64,000 nt of DNA, from contig JAFXNQ010000041.1 in assembly GCA_017529425.1 (NCBI GenBank), positions 62,001 through 126,000 on the forward strand, given 5' to 3'. The first letter of the stretch is position 1. Each line of letters opens with the position of its first letter. This document shows positions 33,815-42,919 of this stretch, piece by piece. The position numbers and the translations under genes were made by a program. Source of the stretch: Bacteroidales bacterium. Lineage in GTDB: Bacteria > Bacteroidota > Bacteroidia > Bacteroidales > UBA932. Below the pieces are notes generated by a model, which was not told where the DNA came from, searched no databases, and saw only the letters and a program-made list of their open reading frames with translations.

Positions 33815-34597
33815 TTACAGATAGGCGCTCCTGAACTTTATATCGGGAACTTCTGAGAGCATCTCCATGCTGTGGATGTCACTGCCCATGTAGTTGTAAT
33901 AATGCTTGTCCAGCAGCTCCAGTAGCTTCTTGTGGACGGTACGTCCGTAGCGGTCGGCCTGGGAAAAGAGGTTCATCTGGAATTTGATCCCCATCCCCTT
34001 CAGGCGGTCGTAATCGCGCATGCTCATATACACGTAGCGCTCCGGATGCGCCAGGATGGGGTTATATCCCCTTTCGCGAATCTCCTCGAGTGTGTCGTAG
34101 AGGTTCATTGGCGGGTTGTAGTAGGATGTCTCCACCAGCAGGCTGTCGCCTTTAGGGCCAATCGGGAGAAAATCATCAGCCGCAAGGCGCTCCTTAAAGA
34201 GGTTGTCCAGCATGTTCTCTGCTGCGAGGGAGAGTTTCAACGGGTTCCTCCTCACCGGTTTTGCAGCACCTTCTACATTGTCACCAGCTTTCTCATCTGC
34301 TGCAGCTACGCGGGCGGCATGATCCTCCGCGTAAGCGGCCTTCAACTCCTCAAACCGCTCTTTCAGGCCCTGAGTCTCATTGGGCATATCTTCCATGATG
34401 TGAGGCGTCAGCCATACGTGGTTCACCCCCCACTCTTCGTATTGGGTAAGGATTGCCAGCGACTCCTCCATGGTGCGGACGCCATCGTCCACTCCGGGGA
34501 GGATATGGCTGTGCCAGTCTGTAAATCCTTCAAATATCGCGGCGCCATGGAATACGTTGGCCTCCTCTTTGCGCTTCTTGAAAAAGAGAAATCCCAT
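33815..34597 (-). CDS. CpsB/CapC-type tyrosine-protein phosphatase (PHP fold)
   Basis: This 260-residue protein belongs to the PHP-type phosphatases that dephosphorylate bacterial tyrosine kinases of capsule systems. The metal motif TDWHSHILPGVDDGVRTMEE (residues 26-45) carries D27, H29 and H31. The later WLTPHIMEDMPNE, VETSYYNPP, PILAHPERYVYM and GSDIHSME complete the metal site. Residues about 95-120 form an Ala/Asp/Glu/Lys-rich insertion that looks disordered and is not part of the family core. The gene lies between UpxY and the export lipoprotein, the usual place. Confidence 0.94.
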   Translation of the reverse strand: MGFLFFKKRKEEANVFHGAAIFEGFTDWHSHILPGVDDGVRTMEESLAILTQYEEWGVNHVWLTPHIMEDMPNETQGLKERFEELKAAYAEDHAARVAAADEKAGDNVEGAAKPVRRNPLKLSLAAENMLDNLFKERLAADDFLPIGPKGDSLLVETSYYNPPMNLYDTLEEIRERGYNPILAHPERYVYMSMRDYDRLKGMGIKFQMNLFSQADRYGRTVHKKLLELLDKHYYNYMGSDIHSMEMLSEVPDIKFRSAYL

Positions 34598-34609
34598 ATC
34601 TTGTAACTT

Positions 34610-35197
34610 CTAGTCTATCACTTGTACCAAATCTGGTTTAACGTCTGCGGCAACGGCCAGCACCCCGTCCAGCATTATCACCAGCCTCTTGTTCCGTTTG
34701 CCCTTCACCTTCATGAACATTCCGCACACGCCGTCCAGCTCTCCGCCAAGGATACGCACCCTTGCACCCTGCCGGATATTCACCTCTTCCGGGCGGAGGT
34801 AGAGTGTGTCGGCGTCGGGGTTGGCGGTGACGCGGATAAAATCTTCCATCTGGCCGTCGGGCACCGTGAGGCACTCCGGACCGGTGCTCTTGTTCCAAAT
34901 CACGAATTGCAAAAAATTGTTCATCTTTTTAAAATCAACAATCTGCCGGTGACTGGCGCGTAAAAAAACCATTTCCGGGATTACCGGTACCAGACGTTTG
35001 CTCTTTACGCCATGGAATTCGCGGACAACATAGCGTTTTGGTATGTAAAACTCCATTTCACCCTCTTCTGACAGCCGCTCCTCAGCCTTCTTTTCGCTCT
35101 TGTGCGCCCTCATCACGTACCAGCGCACCTCGTCCTGCCAGTTTTTTACTCCGGGAATGGTCATGTCTGAAAAAACTATCTTGTCAGGTAAGCACAT
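34610..35197 (-). CDS. UpxY-family transcription antiterminator (NusG-like)
   Basis: This 195-residue NusG-type protein heads the capsule operon and should let RNA polymerase read through the long locus. The NGN domain is visible as VRWYVMRAHKSEKKAEERLS, then EFYIPKRYVVREFHGVKSKR, LVPVIPEMVFLRA and FLQFVIWNKSTGPECLTVPD. A KOW-like end follows in GARVRILGGELDGVCGMFMK. Two starts are possible: 35197, or Met12 at 35164, which is closer to the usual beginning. No UpxZ partner gene follows, unlike in Bacteroides fragilis loci. The 205-base gap upstream holds a terminator and a leader of unknown structure; I see no clear promoter box or invertible segment. Confidence 0.92.
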   Translation of the reverse strand: MCLPDKIVFSDMTIPGVKNWQDEVRWYVMRAHKSEKKAEERLSEEGEMEFYIPKRYVVREFHGVKSKRLVPVIPEMVFLRASHRQIVDFKKMNNFLQFVIWNKSTGPECLTVPDGQMEDFIRVTANPDADTLYLRPEEVNIRQGARVRILGGELDGVCGMFMKVKGKRNKRLVIMLDGVLAVAADVKPDLVQVID

Positions 35198-35333
35198 AAT
35201 CCTAGTTCATCCCAAATCGTGTTATGGGCTGGATTACAACTAGTTATGTCAACACCCCCTGGTTTAGGCGTATAAAACGAGGGTTCCATCATATTTAAAC
35301 CTTCGAATTTACAAATAATTAGGCATTATTGGA

Positions 35334-35367
35334 AATAAAAAAAGACCAACTTTTCAACAATTGGTCT
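35334..35367 (-). terminator. Rho-independent terminator after the 2-hydroxyacid dehydrogenase gene
   Basis: On the minus strand AGACCAA, an 11-base loop and TTGGTCT are followed by a run of seven T residues. It lies 36 bases past the stop at 35403 and separates the housekeeping operon from the capsule operon. Confidence 0.85.
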
Positions 35368-35402
35368 CTCGGATGCAGGCGATGCCGCGAAAGAAGTTAC
35401 GG

Positions 35403-36341
35403 CTACGCCGTAGTTATGTAATCCCGGATGTTCTGGTAAACCCGCCGCATCAGGGTGTCGCGGGCCTCGTTGCTGGTCCATGCGATGTGCGGACTCAAGT
35501 TCAACCGCTCAGGATGGGTCATATGCAGGAAAGGGTGCCCGGCCGGAAGAGGTTCTGTCATGAATACATCCACCCCTGCACCGGCTATGACACCTTCGTC
35601 AAGGGCCTTGGCCAGATCATCTTCATTCACTATGCCGCCGCGCCCCACGTTGACCAGGATGGCGGTCTGTTTCATCTGCTTAAGCTGCTTAGTGCCAATC
35701 AGATTGCGCGTGCGTTCGCTAAGCGGGGCGTGTATCGACACAATATCGCTCACAGAGAGCAATCCGCTCAGCGGCAGCGAAGGATAATCTGTGCAGTGAC
35801 CGGTTCCGGAGGTGGAGAAATATACCACCTTCATCCCAAAAGCAGAGGCCACCTGTGCAACCCTGCCTCCTATTTTGCCCATGCCGATAATGCCTATTGT
35901 GCGACCCGCGAGCTGCGGCCAGGTATGGCTCAGGTCGGTTGCGATACCGCTGCCGGTCCATGAGCCATCTTTCACAAAACCGTCCCAATACTGACCCGGC
36001 GTCAGAAGCCGGAAGATATGCATGAATGTTATCTGCGTGACGCTCTCTGTGGAGTACTCTGTGACGTTCTTCACGGCGATTCCCCTCCGGGCAGCATACT
36101 CAAGGTCGATGTTGTCCGTCCCCGTAGCGGCTACACAAATGAGCTTCAGGTCCGGCGCCGCATCCATCTCACTAGGGCCGATAAGCACTTTGCTTGTAAT
36201 GACTATCTGCGCATCTTTAATCCGGACGGCAGCCTCCCCCCTGTTTGTACAGGAATACTTAACCAACTCGCCCAGCTTAGCAATCTCATTCAGCACACGG
36301 GACTCACCCACCGTGTCGGCATCAAGGATAACTATCTTCAT
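35403..36341 (-). CDS. D-isomer-specific 2-hydroxyacid dehydrogenase
   Basis: This 312-residue NAD-dependent dehydrogenase interconverts a 2-keto acid and its D-2-hydroxy acid. The cofactor motif is [20 protein letters not shown] near residues 149-168. The active-site pieces are [26 protein letters not shown] with the catalytic Arg nearby, [12 protein letters not shown] with the Glu, and LSPHIAWTS with the His. It resembles glycerate or phosphoglycerate dehydrogenases but lacks the C-terminal ACT domain of long SerA proteins. The exact substrate is open. It overlaps folD by 4 bases, and both serine and one-carbon metabolism could explain that link. Confidence 0.9.
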   Translation of the reverse strand: MKIVILDADTVGESRVLNEIAKLGELVKYSCTNRGEAAVRIKDAQIVITSKVLIGPSEMDAAPDLKLICVAATGTDNIDLEYAARRGIAVKNVTEYSTESVTQITFMHIFRLLTPGQYWDGFVKDGSWTGSGIATDLSHTWPQLAGRTIGIIGMGKIGGRVAQVASAFGMKVVYFSTSGTGHCTDYPSLPLSGLLSVSDIVSIHAPLSERTRNLIGTKQLKQMKQTAILVNVGRGGIVNEDDLAKALDEGVIAGAGVDVFMTEPLPAGHPFLHMTHPERLNLSPHIAWTSNEARDTLMRRVYQNIRDYITTA

Positions 36342-37213
36342 GACTGGCGGTTAATGGCAGCTTTTAGAGTATTCTTCAACAGGGATACTATGGTCATCGG
36401 GCCCACGCCTCCCGGGACCGGAGTGATGTAGGAGGCCTTGGGGGCAACCTCGTCGAATGCTACGTCGCCTACCAGGTGATACCCCTTCTCTGACGAATCG
36501 GCAATGCGGGTAATACCCACATCCACAACCACTACGCCCTCTTTGACCATATCGCCCTTGAGGAATTCCGGCACGCCCAGCGCGGCGATTATGATGTCGG
36601 CTTCGCGGGTGTATTTTGCTATCTCTTTAGTGCGGCTGTGGCAGATGGTGACTGTACAGTCGCCCGCCTTTGCCTTCTGGCTCAGCAGGTTGGCGATGGG
36701 CCGGCCTACTATGTTGCTGCGGCCAAGGACCACGCAGTGCCTGCCGCTGGTCTCTATCCCGTACTCCTCCAGCAAAGTAACTATGCCAAAGGGGGTTGCA
36801 GAGATGAAGGAGGGCAAACCGAGCATCATCCGGCCGACGTTCTCCGGATGGAATCCGTCCACATCCTTGCGGGGGTCGATCGCTTCGATAACTCTGTTCT
36901 CGTTGATGTGTCTGGGGAGCGGCAGCTGCACTATGAAACCGTCCACGTCGGGGTCGGCGTTAAGGCGGGCCACCTCGTTCAGGAGCGCCTCCTCGGAAGT
37001 CGTTGCCGGCATCCGGACCACCTCCGACGTGAAGCCTGCAGCGGCGCACGCTTTCTCTTTATTTGCGACGTATGTCTTGCTTGCGCCGTCCTCTCCGACC
37101 AGTATTGCGGTGAGGTGCGGACGCTTGCCGCCTACTTGAACCATCGCTTCAACTTGCGCTGCTATCTGCGATTTTATGCGAGCCGAAGTGGCCTTGCCAT
37201 CGAGTAAAATCAT
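36338..37213 (-). CDS. folD: Methylenetetrahydrofolate dehydrogenase/cyclohydrolase
   Basis: This 291-residue bifunctional enzyme of folate metabolism oxidises 5,10-methylene-THF and hydrolyses the methenyl form. [20 protein letters not shown] contains the catalytic Lys of the Y-x-x-x-K motif. [13 protein letters not shown] and [11 protein letters not shown] are the family signature, and [17 protein letters not shown] is the NADP site. The C-terminal [12 protein letters not shown] is the standard end motif. The length is normal. The gene follows ffh by 18 bases and is coupled to the hydroxyacid dehydrogenase gene by an ATGA overlap. Confidence 0.97.
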   Translation of the reverse strand: MILLDGKATSARIKSQIAAQVEAMVQVGGKRPHLTAILVGEDGASKTYVANKEKACAAAGFTSEVVRMPATTSEEALLNEVARLNADPDVDGFIVQLPLPRHINENRVIEAIDPRKDVDGFHPENVGRMMLGLPSFISATPFGIVTLLEEYGIETSGRHCVVLGRSNIVGRPIANLLSQKAKAGDCTVTICHSRTKEIAKYTREADIIIAALGVPEFLKGDMVKEGVVVVDVGITRIADSSEKGYHLVGDVAFDEVAPKASYITPVPGGVGPMTIVSLLKNTLKAAINRQS

Positions 37214-37231
37214 ACCTATAACTATTTTGTT

Positions 37232-38554
37232 TTATCTTCTGCGTCGCAGCATATTAGCAACGTTACTTCCACCAGCAAATGTCTTCATCACCCTGCGGGT
37301 TCCCTCAAACTGTTTGAGCAGCCTGTTTACCTCAACAATGGTGGTTCCGCTACCCGCCGCGATGCGTTTACGGCGGCTGCCGTTTATCATATCTGGGTTC
37401 TCTCTTTCATACGGAGTCATGGAGAGGATGATGGCCTCGATTCCCTTGAAAGAGTCGTTGTCTATGTCCACGTCTCGCAAGGCCTTGTCCATACCGGGGA
37501 GCATCCCCGCCAGATCTTTGATGTTGCCCATCTTCTTGATCTGCTGTATCTGCCCGTAGAAGTCCCAGAGGGTGAACTGGTTCTTTGCCAGTTTCTTGTG
37601 CAGGGCACGCGCCTGCTCCTCATCAAACTGCTCCTGCGCCTTCTCTACCAGGGAGACAACGTCGCCCATGCCCAGGATACGGTCTGCGATGCGCTTGGGA
37701 TAAAACACGTCCAGCGCCTCCATCTTCTCTCCGCTGCTGATGAACTTGATGGGTTTGTCCACCACGGTACGTATGGTGAGGGCGGCACCGCCGCGGGTGT
37801 CACCGTCCATCTTGGTGAGTACCACGCCGTCGTAGTTGAGGCGATCGTTGAAGGTTTTGGCGGTCTCCACTGCGTCCTGGCCGGTCATTGCATCCACCAC
37901 GAACAGGGTCTCGGTGGGCTTGACTGCCTGATGGAGCGCGGATATCTCGTTCATGAGTTCCTCATCCACAGCCAGGCGGCCGGCGGTATCTATCACTACC
38001 ACGCTGAAACCTTCCCGGCGAGCTTTGGAGATGGCGTTTTGCGCTATCTGGATGGGGTCTTTGACGCCGTCTTCGCTATAGCATTCTACACCTATCTGGC
38101 CGCAGAGGGTCTTGAGCTGCTCGATAGCTGCGGGGCGGAAGGTATCGCACGCTGCAACCAGCGGTTTCATGCCGCGTTTGCTCTTCAAAAGGAGGGCGAG
38201 TTTGCCGCAGAAGGTGGTCTTACCGGAACCGTTGAGGCCGGCTACCATCACTATGCCTGGATTGCCCTTGACATTGATTTCGCTGTGCTCGCTGCCCATC
38301 AACTCCGCAAGTTCGTCGTGCACGATCTTGACCATCATCTGCTCTGGCTTCACGGCGATGAGGATATTCTGGCCGATGGCTTTCTGCTTCACTGTGTCGC
38401 AGAAGTTCTTGGCTATCTTGTAGCTGACATCGGCGTCCAGCAGGGCACGGCGCACCTCCTTCAGGGTTTCAGAGATATTTACCTCCGTTATTTTACCTTG
38501 ACCCTTTATCAGTTTAAAGGAACGTTCTAACCTATCTGATAAATTTTCAAACAT
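37232..38554 (-). CDS. ffh: Signal recognition particle protein
   Basis: This 440-residue SRP54 GTPase recognises signal sequences on ribosome-nascent chains and delivers them to FtsY at the membrane. The N domain begins MFENLSDRLERSFKLIKGQG. G1 is VMVAGLNGSGKTTFCGKLAL, followed by ACDTFRPAAIEQL, the DTAGRL motif, VVLTKMDGDTRGGAAL and ISSGEKMEALDVFYP. The methionine-rich M domain ends the protein, with MLPGMDKAL and the SRRKRIAAGSGTTIVEVNRL RNA-binding helix. The very C-terminus is arginine-rich. It sits 6 bases after lysA. Confidence 0.97.
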   Translation of the reverse strand: MFENLSDRLERSFKLIKGQGKITEVNISETLKEVRRALLDADVSYKIAKNFCDTVKQKAIGQNILIAVKPEQMMVKIVHDELAELMGSEHSEINVKGNPGIVMVAGLNGSGKTTFCGKLALLLKSKRGMKPLVAACDTFRPAAIEQLKTLCGQIGVECYSEDGVKDPIQIAQNAISKARREGFSVVVIDTAGRLAVDEELMNEISALHQAVKPTETLFVVDAMTGQDAVETAKTFNDRLNYDGVVLTKMDGDTRGGAALTIRTVVDKPIKFISSGEKMEALDVFYPKRIADRILGMGDVVSLVEKAQEQFDEEQARALHKKLAKNQFTLWDFYGQIQQIKKMGNIKDLAGMLPGMDKALRDVDIDNDSFKGIEAIILSMTPYERENPDMINGSRRKRIAAGSGTTIVEVNRLLKQFEGTRRVMKTFAGGSNVANMLRRRR

Positions 38555-38560
38555 ATATGG

Positions 38561-39721
38561 TTATTTCAATAATTCATCTGAGTAATAAGCTTTTGCAAAT
38601 GGCCTGCGGTTGTAAGGCATGGCCATGACCTGGCCGTAGGCGCCTGCACTGTGGATGGCAAACAGGTCGCCGCGATGGGTTTCTGCCACCATTAGGCCCT
38701 CTCCCCAGCTGTCAGACGATTCGCACACCGGGCCGGCGACGTCGTAACGCTGCAACTGGCCGTCGCTGGTCAGGTTCTCAACATCGTGGTAGGCCTGATA
38801 CAGCGCGGGGCGGATCAAATCGTTCATGCCGGCATCGAGTATCACAAACCTGCGGTCGATGCCCTGTTTTACATAAACGGCGCGGGAAATTAGGTCGCCG
38901 CACTGCGCCACCAGCGAGCGTCCGGGCTCAAAGTGAAGCTCCTGCCCCGGCTCGAGCGGCAGATTCTCGTGCACGGTGGCAAACCATGCGTCAAACTGCG
39001 GCATAGGGTTGGCAACCGGGTGCTGGTAATCCACGCCTAAGCCACCGCCCAGATTGATGCTCTTCACCGGGAATCCGGCCCTCTCAAAACGGTGCATGAG
39101 GTCCACAGTCCGCTTGCATGCAAGGGCGAATACGCTCATCTCTGTTATCTGCGAGCCGACGTGCACGTGCAGGCCGTGGAAGTCGATATTCTTCACTGCG
39201 GAGAGGGTCTCCACAACCGTGTCAAACGCCCGTATGCTGATGCCGAACTTGTTCTCTTCCAAGCCGGTAGAGATATACTTGTGGGTATGGGCATCGATGT
39301 CCGGATTGACGCGGATGGCGATGTTGGCACGGAGGCCCATCTCACCCGCAAGCTCATCTATCCTCTCTATTTCCGGTATGGATTTGCAATTGAAACAGCC
39401 TATGCCGGCCTTGAGCGCGAGGCGTATCTCGGCGTCGGTCTTGGCCACGCCTGCGAACACTATCTTGGCCGGATCGAAGCCCGAGGCCACCGCCAGTTCT
39501 ATCTCGCCGCCGCTGACGCAGTCAACTCCGAAACCGTAGCTGCAAACGGTGTCCACAATACGCTGCTGGTCATTGGCCTTTATGGCGTAATGCACCTTGT
39601 AGCCGTATTTTCCAGCCTGGCCGCGACACTCCTCAAGGGTGGCGCGCAGCAACTCCATATCGTAATAATAGAACGGGGTCTCAATATCCTTGAAAGCCTC
39701 GAGGGCCTGTTTGCTTATCAT
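38561..39721 (-). CDS. lysA: Diaminopimelate decarboxylase
   Basis: This 386-residue PLP enzyme makes L-lysine from meso-diaminopimelate, the last step of lysine synthesis. The fold type III barrel includes YKVHYAIKANDQQRIVDTVC with the PLP lysine, VDCVSGGEIELAVASGFD and GLHVHVGSQI. The glycine-rich phosphate loop is SINLGGGLGVDYQ, FEPGRSLVAQ follows, and the active-site cysteine is in GPVCESSDSWGEG. The ending with AGAYGQVMAMPYNRRPFAKA is typical. It is of the short Bacteroidota type. It lies between pdxB and ffh on the same strand. Confidence 0.95.
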   Translation of the reverse strand: MISKQALEAFKDIETPFYYYDMELLRATLEECRGQAGKYGYKVHYAIKANDQQRIVDTVCSYGFGVDCVSGGEIELAVASGFDPAKIVFAGVAKTDAEIRLALKAGIGCFNCKSIPEIERIDELAGEMGLRANIAIRVNPDIDAHTHKYISTGLEENKFGISIRAFDTVVETLSAVKNIDFHGLHVHVGSQITEMSVFALACKRTVDLMHRFERAGFPVKSINLGGGLGVDYQHPVANPMPQFDAWFATVHENLPLEPGQELHFEPGRSLVAQCGDLISRAVYVKQGIDRRFVILDAGMNDLIRPALYQAYHDVENLTSDGQLQRYDVAGPVCESSDSWGEGLMVAETHRGDLFAIHSAGAYGQVMAMPYNRRPFAKAYYSDELLK

Positions 39722-39783
39722 CGTTTCGCAAGGTTAAACGGCGCGAAGATAAGAAACAGTTTTGAAAAAACACGATTGTGACG

Positions 39784-40749
39784 CTATCCGCGGAGATGAT
39801 ATTCTGTGCGGAGCTGCTCAAAGCGGTCGGAGGCGGTGCGCAGGGCGGCATCGTCGGCCATAATATCGTAAGATTCTATATCGTAGGGCTTATAAGAGTG
39901 CTCTATCTTGAAGTTTGCGAGTTCCGGGATCCCGAAGTGCTCCCCGATGCGGCGCACTGATGCCATGGTGCCGTTGATTTTGCCCACTATGGAATATCCG
40001 GCAATGTGCGGGGTGGCGATGTCGGCGGCGGCCAGCAATGCCGGATTTATGTCGGGCTCACCCTTCCAGACGTCTATGGCCAAGCCGGAGAGTTTTGGTC
40101 GGGCTGCCAGCAGGGCATCTTCATCCACAATGCCGCCACGGGAGGCGTTTATAAATATGGCGCCCGGCGTGATCTTTTCAAAAAAAGCGGCGCTGGCAAA
40201 ATTGCGGTTTTCCTGCCAGAGCGGGATGTGGATGGTGACTATATCGCTCTGTTCCAACAGATAATCCAGAGGAACAAATTCCCGGTCGCTGGTGCCTAAA
40301 GCCTCCAGCGGCGGGTCATTTTCAAGCACCTTGAAGCCGCGCTCGCGACCCATATCGGCAACCCTGTGTCCGACCTCTCCCACCCCAATTACGCCGAGTG
40401 TGGCACCTGCGAGAGGGCGACGCTTACCAAACACATTGAGCGCCGCAAAGACATACTCCATCACCGCATCGGCATTGCAGCCGGGGGCATTGAAAGCCTT
40501 GATGCCGTGGGAGGCACACCACTCCCGGTCGATATGGTCATAACCGATGGTGGCGGTTGCAATCACCTCGACGGCCGACCTCTCCAGCAGGGCGGAGTTG
40601 CACTTTGTACGGGTCCGGATCACCAGCGCCGATGCGTCGCGCACCATTGCGGCGTCAATTGCGGCGCCGGGGGCATATTCCACCTTGAACCAGGGCTCAA
40701 ACACACCTCTTATGTAGGGTACGGCGCTGTCTATGATTATCTTTTTCAC
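39784..40749 (-). CDS. pdxB: 4-phosphoerythronate dehydrogenase
   Basis: This 321-residue dehydrogenase oxidises 4-phospho-D-erythronate, an early step in pyridoxal phosphate synthesis. The family-specific stretch is IATATIGYDHIDREWCASHG followed by IKAFNAPGCNADAVMEYVFA, and the NAD site is TLGVIGVGEVGHRVADMGRE. INASRGGIVDEDALL, LAIDVWKGEPDINPALL and ATPHIAGYS complete the active site. It lacks the extra C-terminal dimerisation domain of the enterobacterial form, being shorter, which is normal in this phylum. Its start codon shares one base with the DUF721 stop. Confidence 0.93.
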   Translation of the reverse strand: MKKIIIDSAVPYIRGVFEPWFKVEYAPGAAIDAAMVRDASALVIRTRTKCNSALLERSAVEVIATATIGYDHIDREWCASHGIKAFNAPGCNADAVMEYVFAALNVFGKRRPLAGATLGVIGVGEVGHRVADMGRERGFKVLENDPPLEALGTSDREFVPLDYLLEQSDIVTIHIPLWQENRNFASAAFFEKITPGAIFINASRGGIVDEDALLAARPKLSGLAIDVWKGEPDINPALLAAADIATPHIAGYSIVGKINGTMASVRRIGEHFGIPELANFKIEHSYKPYDIESYDIMADDAALRTASDRFEQLRTEYHLRG

Positions 40750-41039
40750 TATCTGAATATCAATGATTTAACAAGTGTCTCTCCCAACTGTTCATTAATC
40801 CGGGCCCGGATATCTTCTTTGCTCATCTCAAGGTGCATACGAACCACAGAAGAACTCAGGCGGACGGTGAGCGTACCGTTTTCAAACTCTTTTGCAAGGG
40901 TAACATGGGCAATGGCATCGCCCACGGCGGCATCCCACGCATCGCATACGCGGGAGTACCGGAGCCCCTCTGCCAGAGGGGTGTTACCCAGGCATCGTTC
41001 CAGGGCATCCCCTATCGTTGAGAACTTTTTGCGCTCCAT
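40749..41039 (-). CDS. DUF721 protein (DciA-like)
   Basis: This 96-residue protein is of the DUF721 family, whose members in many bacteria lacking DnaC load the replicative helicase DnaB. The recognisable parts are FSTIGDALERCLGNTPLAEG followed by AWDAAVGDAIAHVT, then KEFENGTLTVRLSSSVVRMH and the ending ARINEQLGETLVKSLIF. It lies 3 bases after recF, the usual Bacteroidota neighbour, supporting a link to replication. It is short but complete for the family's core domain. Confidence 0.88.
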   Translation of the reverse strand: MERKKFSTIGDALERCLGNTPLAEGLRYSRVCDAWDAAVGDAIAHVTLAKEFENGTLTVRLSSSVVRMHLEMSKEDIRARINEQLGETLVKSLIFR

Positions 41040-41042
41040 GTG

Positions 41043-42140
41043 TTATTGATTATCGCGGGTGAAGACTCCCCCTTTCACGCTGAACATGGCCGACTCCACA
41101 TCCATCCCGGCAACAATCTCGCTCAGGCGGACCTTGTTGCAGTCGGTCACGAATATCTGCCCGAAATCTTCGCTGGCCACCGTCTTGAGCAGGAACTCCA
41201 CCCGGCCGCTGTCCAGCTTGTCAAACACATCGTCCAGAAGCAGTATCGGCGCAAAGCCGTAGTGCCTGCGCATAATTACAAACTGCGCCAGCTTGATGGC
41301 CAGCACAAAGGTTTTCTGCTGCCCCTGGCTGCCACAGCTGCGTATGGGATTGCCGTTCATCCGGAAGGCTATCTCGTCCCTCTGCACGCCGCAGGAGGTG
41401 TAACGGAGCACGCGGTCGCGCTCAAGGTTTTTCTCCAGCAGACCATACAGTTCACCCCGCTCCAGGTCGGACTGGAACTGCAGCGAGATGCTCTCTTTGC
41501 CGTCACAGAGGCGGTTGTAGTATTCGCTTGCCAGCTCCTGTAACTGGTTGCAGAGCTCCCGCCGTTTGCCATAAATATATGTGGCAAACGGGTTCATCTT
41601 GAAGGTGATGGTCTCCAGCAGGGAGGCGTCGCAGTTATCATCCTTAAGCAAACGGTTACGGTACAGCAGCAGCTTGTTGTAATTCTGCAGGGCGCGCAGG
41701 TACTCCCGGTCGGTCTGGGAGAGCATCATGTTCATAAAGCGGCGGCGGGCATCGGCACTCTCGTTTATCAGCGAGGTGTCGGAGGGCGATATCATCACAA
41801 TGGGGAACTTGCCGATATGGTCGCTGAACTTGGAGTAGTTTTTCTTGTTGCAGCGGACCGTCTTGGTCTCGCCGTCCAACATCACCGCCACGGTGTCTAT
41901 GGCCCCGTCTCCGTCATCATACTCCCCGCTCAGCACCATGGTCCGCTCTCCGGTGGTGCGGGTGAACTGCTCGCTGCCGGAAAAGTAGCTCTTGGTCATG
42001 GAGAGGTAGAAGACGGCGTCCAGCAGATTAGTCTTGCCCTCGCCGTTGTCACCGCTGATACAGTTGAGCGCCGGCGAGAATTCTATGTGGGCCTCGCCTA
42101 TGTTTTTGAAGTGCTGGATGTTGATTTTCTTCAGGTACAT
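41043..42140 (-). CDS. recF: DNA replication and repair protein RecF
   Basis: This 365-residue SMC-like ATPase helps load RecA at single-stranded gaps and is needed for recombinational repair. Walker A is ISGDNGEGKTNLLDAV at about residues 28-43, with KINIQHFKNIGEAHIEFSPA before it. The later SCGSQGQQKTFVLAIKLAQF is the ABC signature and PILLLDDVFDKLDSGRVEFL is Walker B. QIFVTDCNKV near the end is also typical. It is the first gene of a minus-strand housekeeping operon running recF, DUF721, pdxB, lysA, ffh, folD and the hydroxyacid dehydrogenase. It is divergent from the TPR gene. Confidence 0.96.
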   Translation of the reverse strand: MYLKKINIQHFKNIGEAHIEFSPALNCISGDNGEGKTNLLDAVFYLSMTKSYFSGSEQFTRTTGERTMVLSGEYDDGDGAIDTVAVMLDGETKTVRCNKKNYSKFSDHIGKFPIVMISPSDTSLINESADARRRFMNMMLSQTDREYLRALQNYNKLLLYRNRLLKDDNCDASLLETITFKMNPFATYIYGKRRELCNQLQELASEYYNRLCDGKESISLQFQSDLERGELYGLLEKNLERDRVLRYTSCGVQRDEIAFRMNGNPIRSCGSQGQQKTFVLAIKLAQFVIMRRHYGFAPILLLDDVFDKLDSGRVEFLLKTVASEDFGQIFVTDCNKVRLSEIVAGMDVESAMFSVKGGVFTRDNQ

Positions 42141-42188
42141 AGCTATGGCAAAAGTACAAAATATTATTGTGGTTTCGCATTTTTATTA

Positions 42189-42196
42189 TATTTTTG
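42189..42196 (+). promoter_or_regulatory. Possible -7 box upstream of the TPR gene
   Basis: TATTTTTG at 42189-42196 fits TAnnTTTG and lies 40 bases before the ATG at 42237. No perfect TTTG lies 19-21 bases upstream; a TTGT at 42167-42170 is the nearest match. On the other strand TACTTTTG (42149-42156) would place a recF start almost at its ATG. Confidence 0.35.
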
Positions 42197-42236
42197 CACG
42201 CTTACTGCGAACGATAATTAATTAAATCAAATACTA

Positions 42237-42917
42237 ATGGCAACTAAAAAAGTCAACAATCAAACCGAGAACAACCAGGCCGTTGGCGAGGCTGTGAGCG
42301 GTGTTGAATTGTTTCTTAAGAAGAACGGCAATCTGCTGACAACTATCCTGCTTGTTATCCTTATCGCAGCCTGCGCAATTGTGGCTGTAAACCGCTGGGT
42401 CATCAAGCCCGCTAAGCAGGAGGCAATGGCAGCCGCAGCCGGTGCAGAGCGTTATTTCCAGATGGGTCAGTTTGAGCAGGCCCTCAGCGGCGACGGTAAC
42501 GTGCTGGGTTTTGCAGACGTTATAGAGCAGTACGGCCGCAAGGCCGGCGAGGGTGTTTATTTTGAAGCAGGCGTATGCCAGCTGCAGCTCAAGAACTATG
42601 ATGAGGCCCTCAACTATCTCAAGAAGTACAATGGCAAGGACGACATCCTCAAGGCCCGCGCACTCGCATGCATGGGTGATGCTTATGTAGGCCTGGGCAA
42701 CAACGAGGCAGCTCTGGCGCAGTACAAGGCAGCCGTCAATGCCGGCAGCACCGCTTTCACCCCGGCATATCTGCTCAAGGCAGGCATCGCTGCCGAGGAT
42801 CTTGGCCGCAAGAGCGACGCTCTCGGGTTCTACGAGGATATCAAGGTTAAATATCCCGCCTCTGCCGAGGCTGCAGAAATTGATAAGTATATCACCCGTC
42901 TCAACGCAGCTGAATAA
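42237..42917 (+). CDS. Membrane-anchored TPR protein (YfgM-like)
   Basis: This 226-residue protein has one transmembrane helix near residues 34-54 (LLTTILLVILIAACAIVAVN) and then tetratricopeptide-type helices in the periplasm. The repeats include YFEAGVCQLQLKNYDEALNY, ACMGDAYVGLGNNEAALAQY and KAGIAAEDLGRKSDALGFYE. TPR proteins mediate protein-protein contacts; the layout resembles YfgM, a partner of the SecYEG/PpiD folding pathway, but this is only a layout match. It starts the divergent unit opposite recF and is followed 2 bases later by yebC. Confidence 0.8.
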   Translation: MATKKVNNQTENNQAVGEAVSGVELFLKKNGNLLTTILLVILIAACAIVAVNRWVIKPAKQEAMAAAAGAERYFQMGQFEQALSGDGNVLGFADVIEQYGRKAGEGVYFEAGVCQLQLKNYDEALNYLKKYNGKDDILKARALACMGDAYVGLGNNEAALAQYKAAVNAGSTAFTPAYLLKAGIAAEDLGRKSDALGFYEDIKVKYPASAEAAEIDKYITRLNAAE

Positions 42918-42919
42918 TT

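Noticed and set aside
35198..35402. Invertible capsule promoter upstream of UpxY
   Set aside because: Only a 5-base inverted repeat (GTGTT/AACAC) is visible and no good promoter box sits between repeats, so inversion is not supported.
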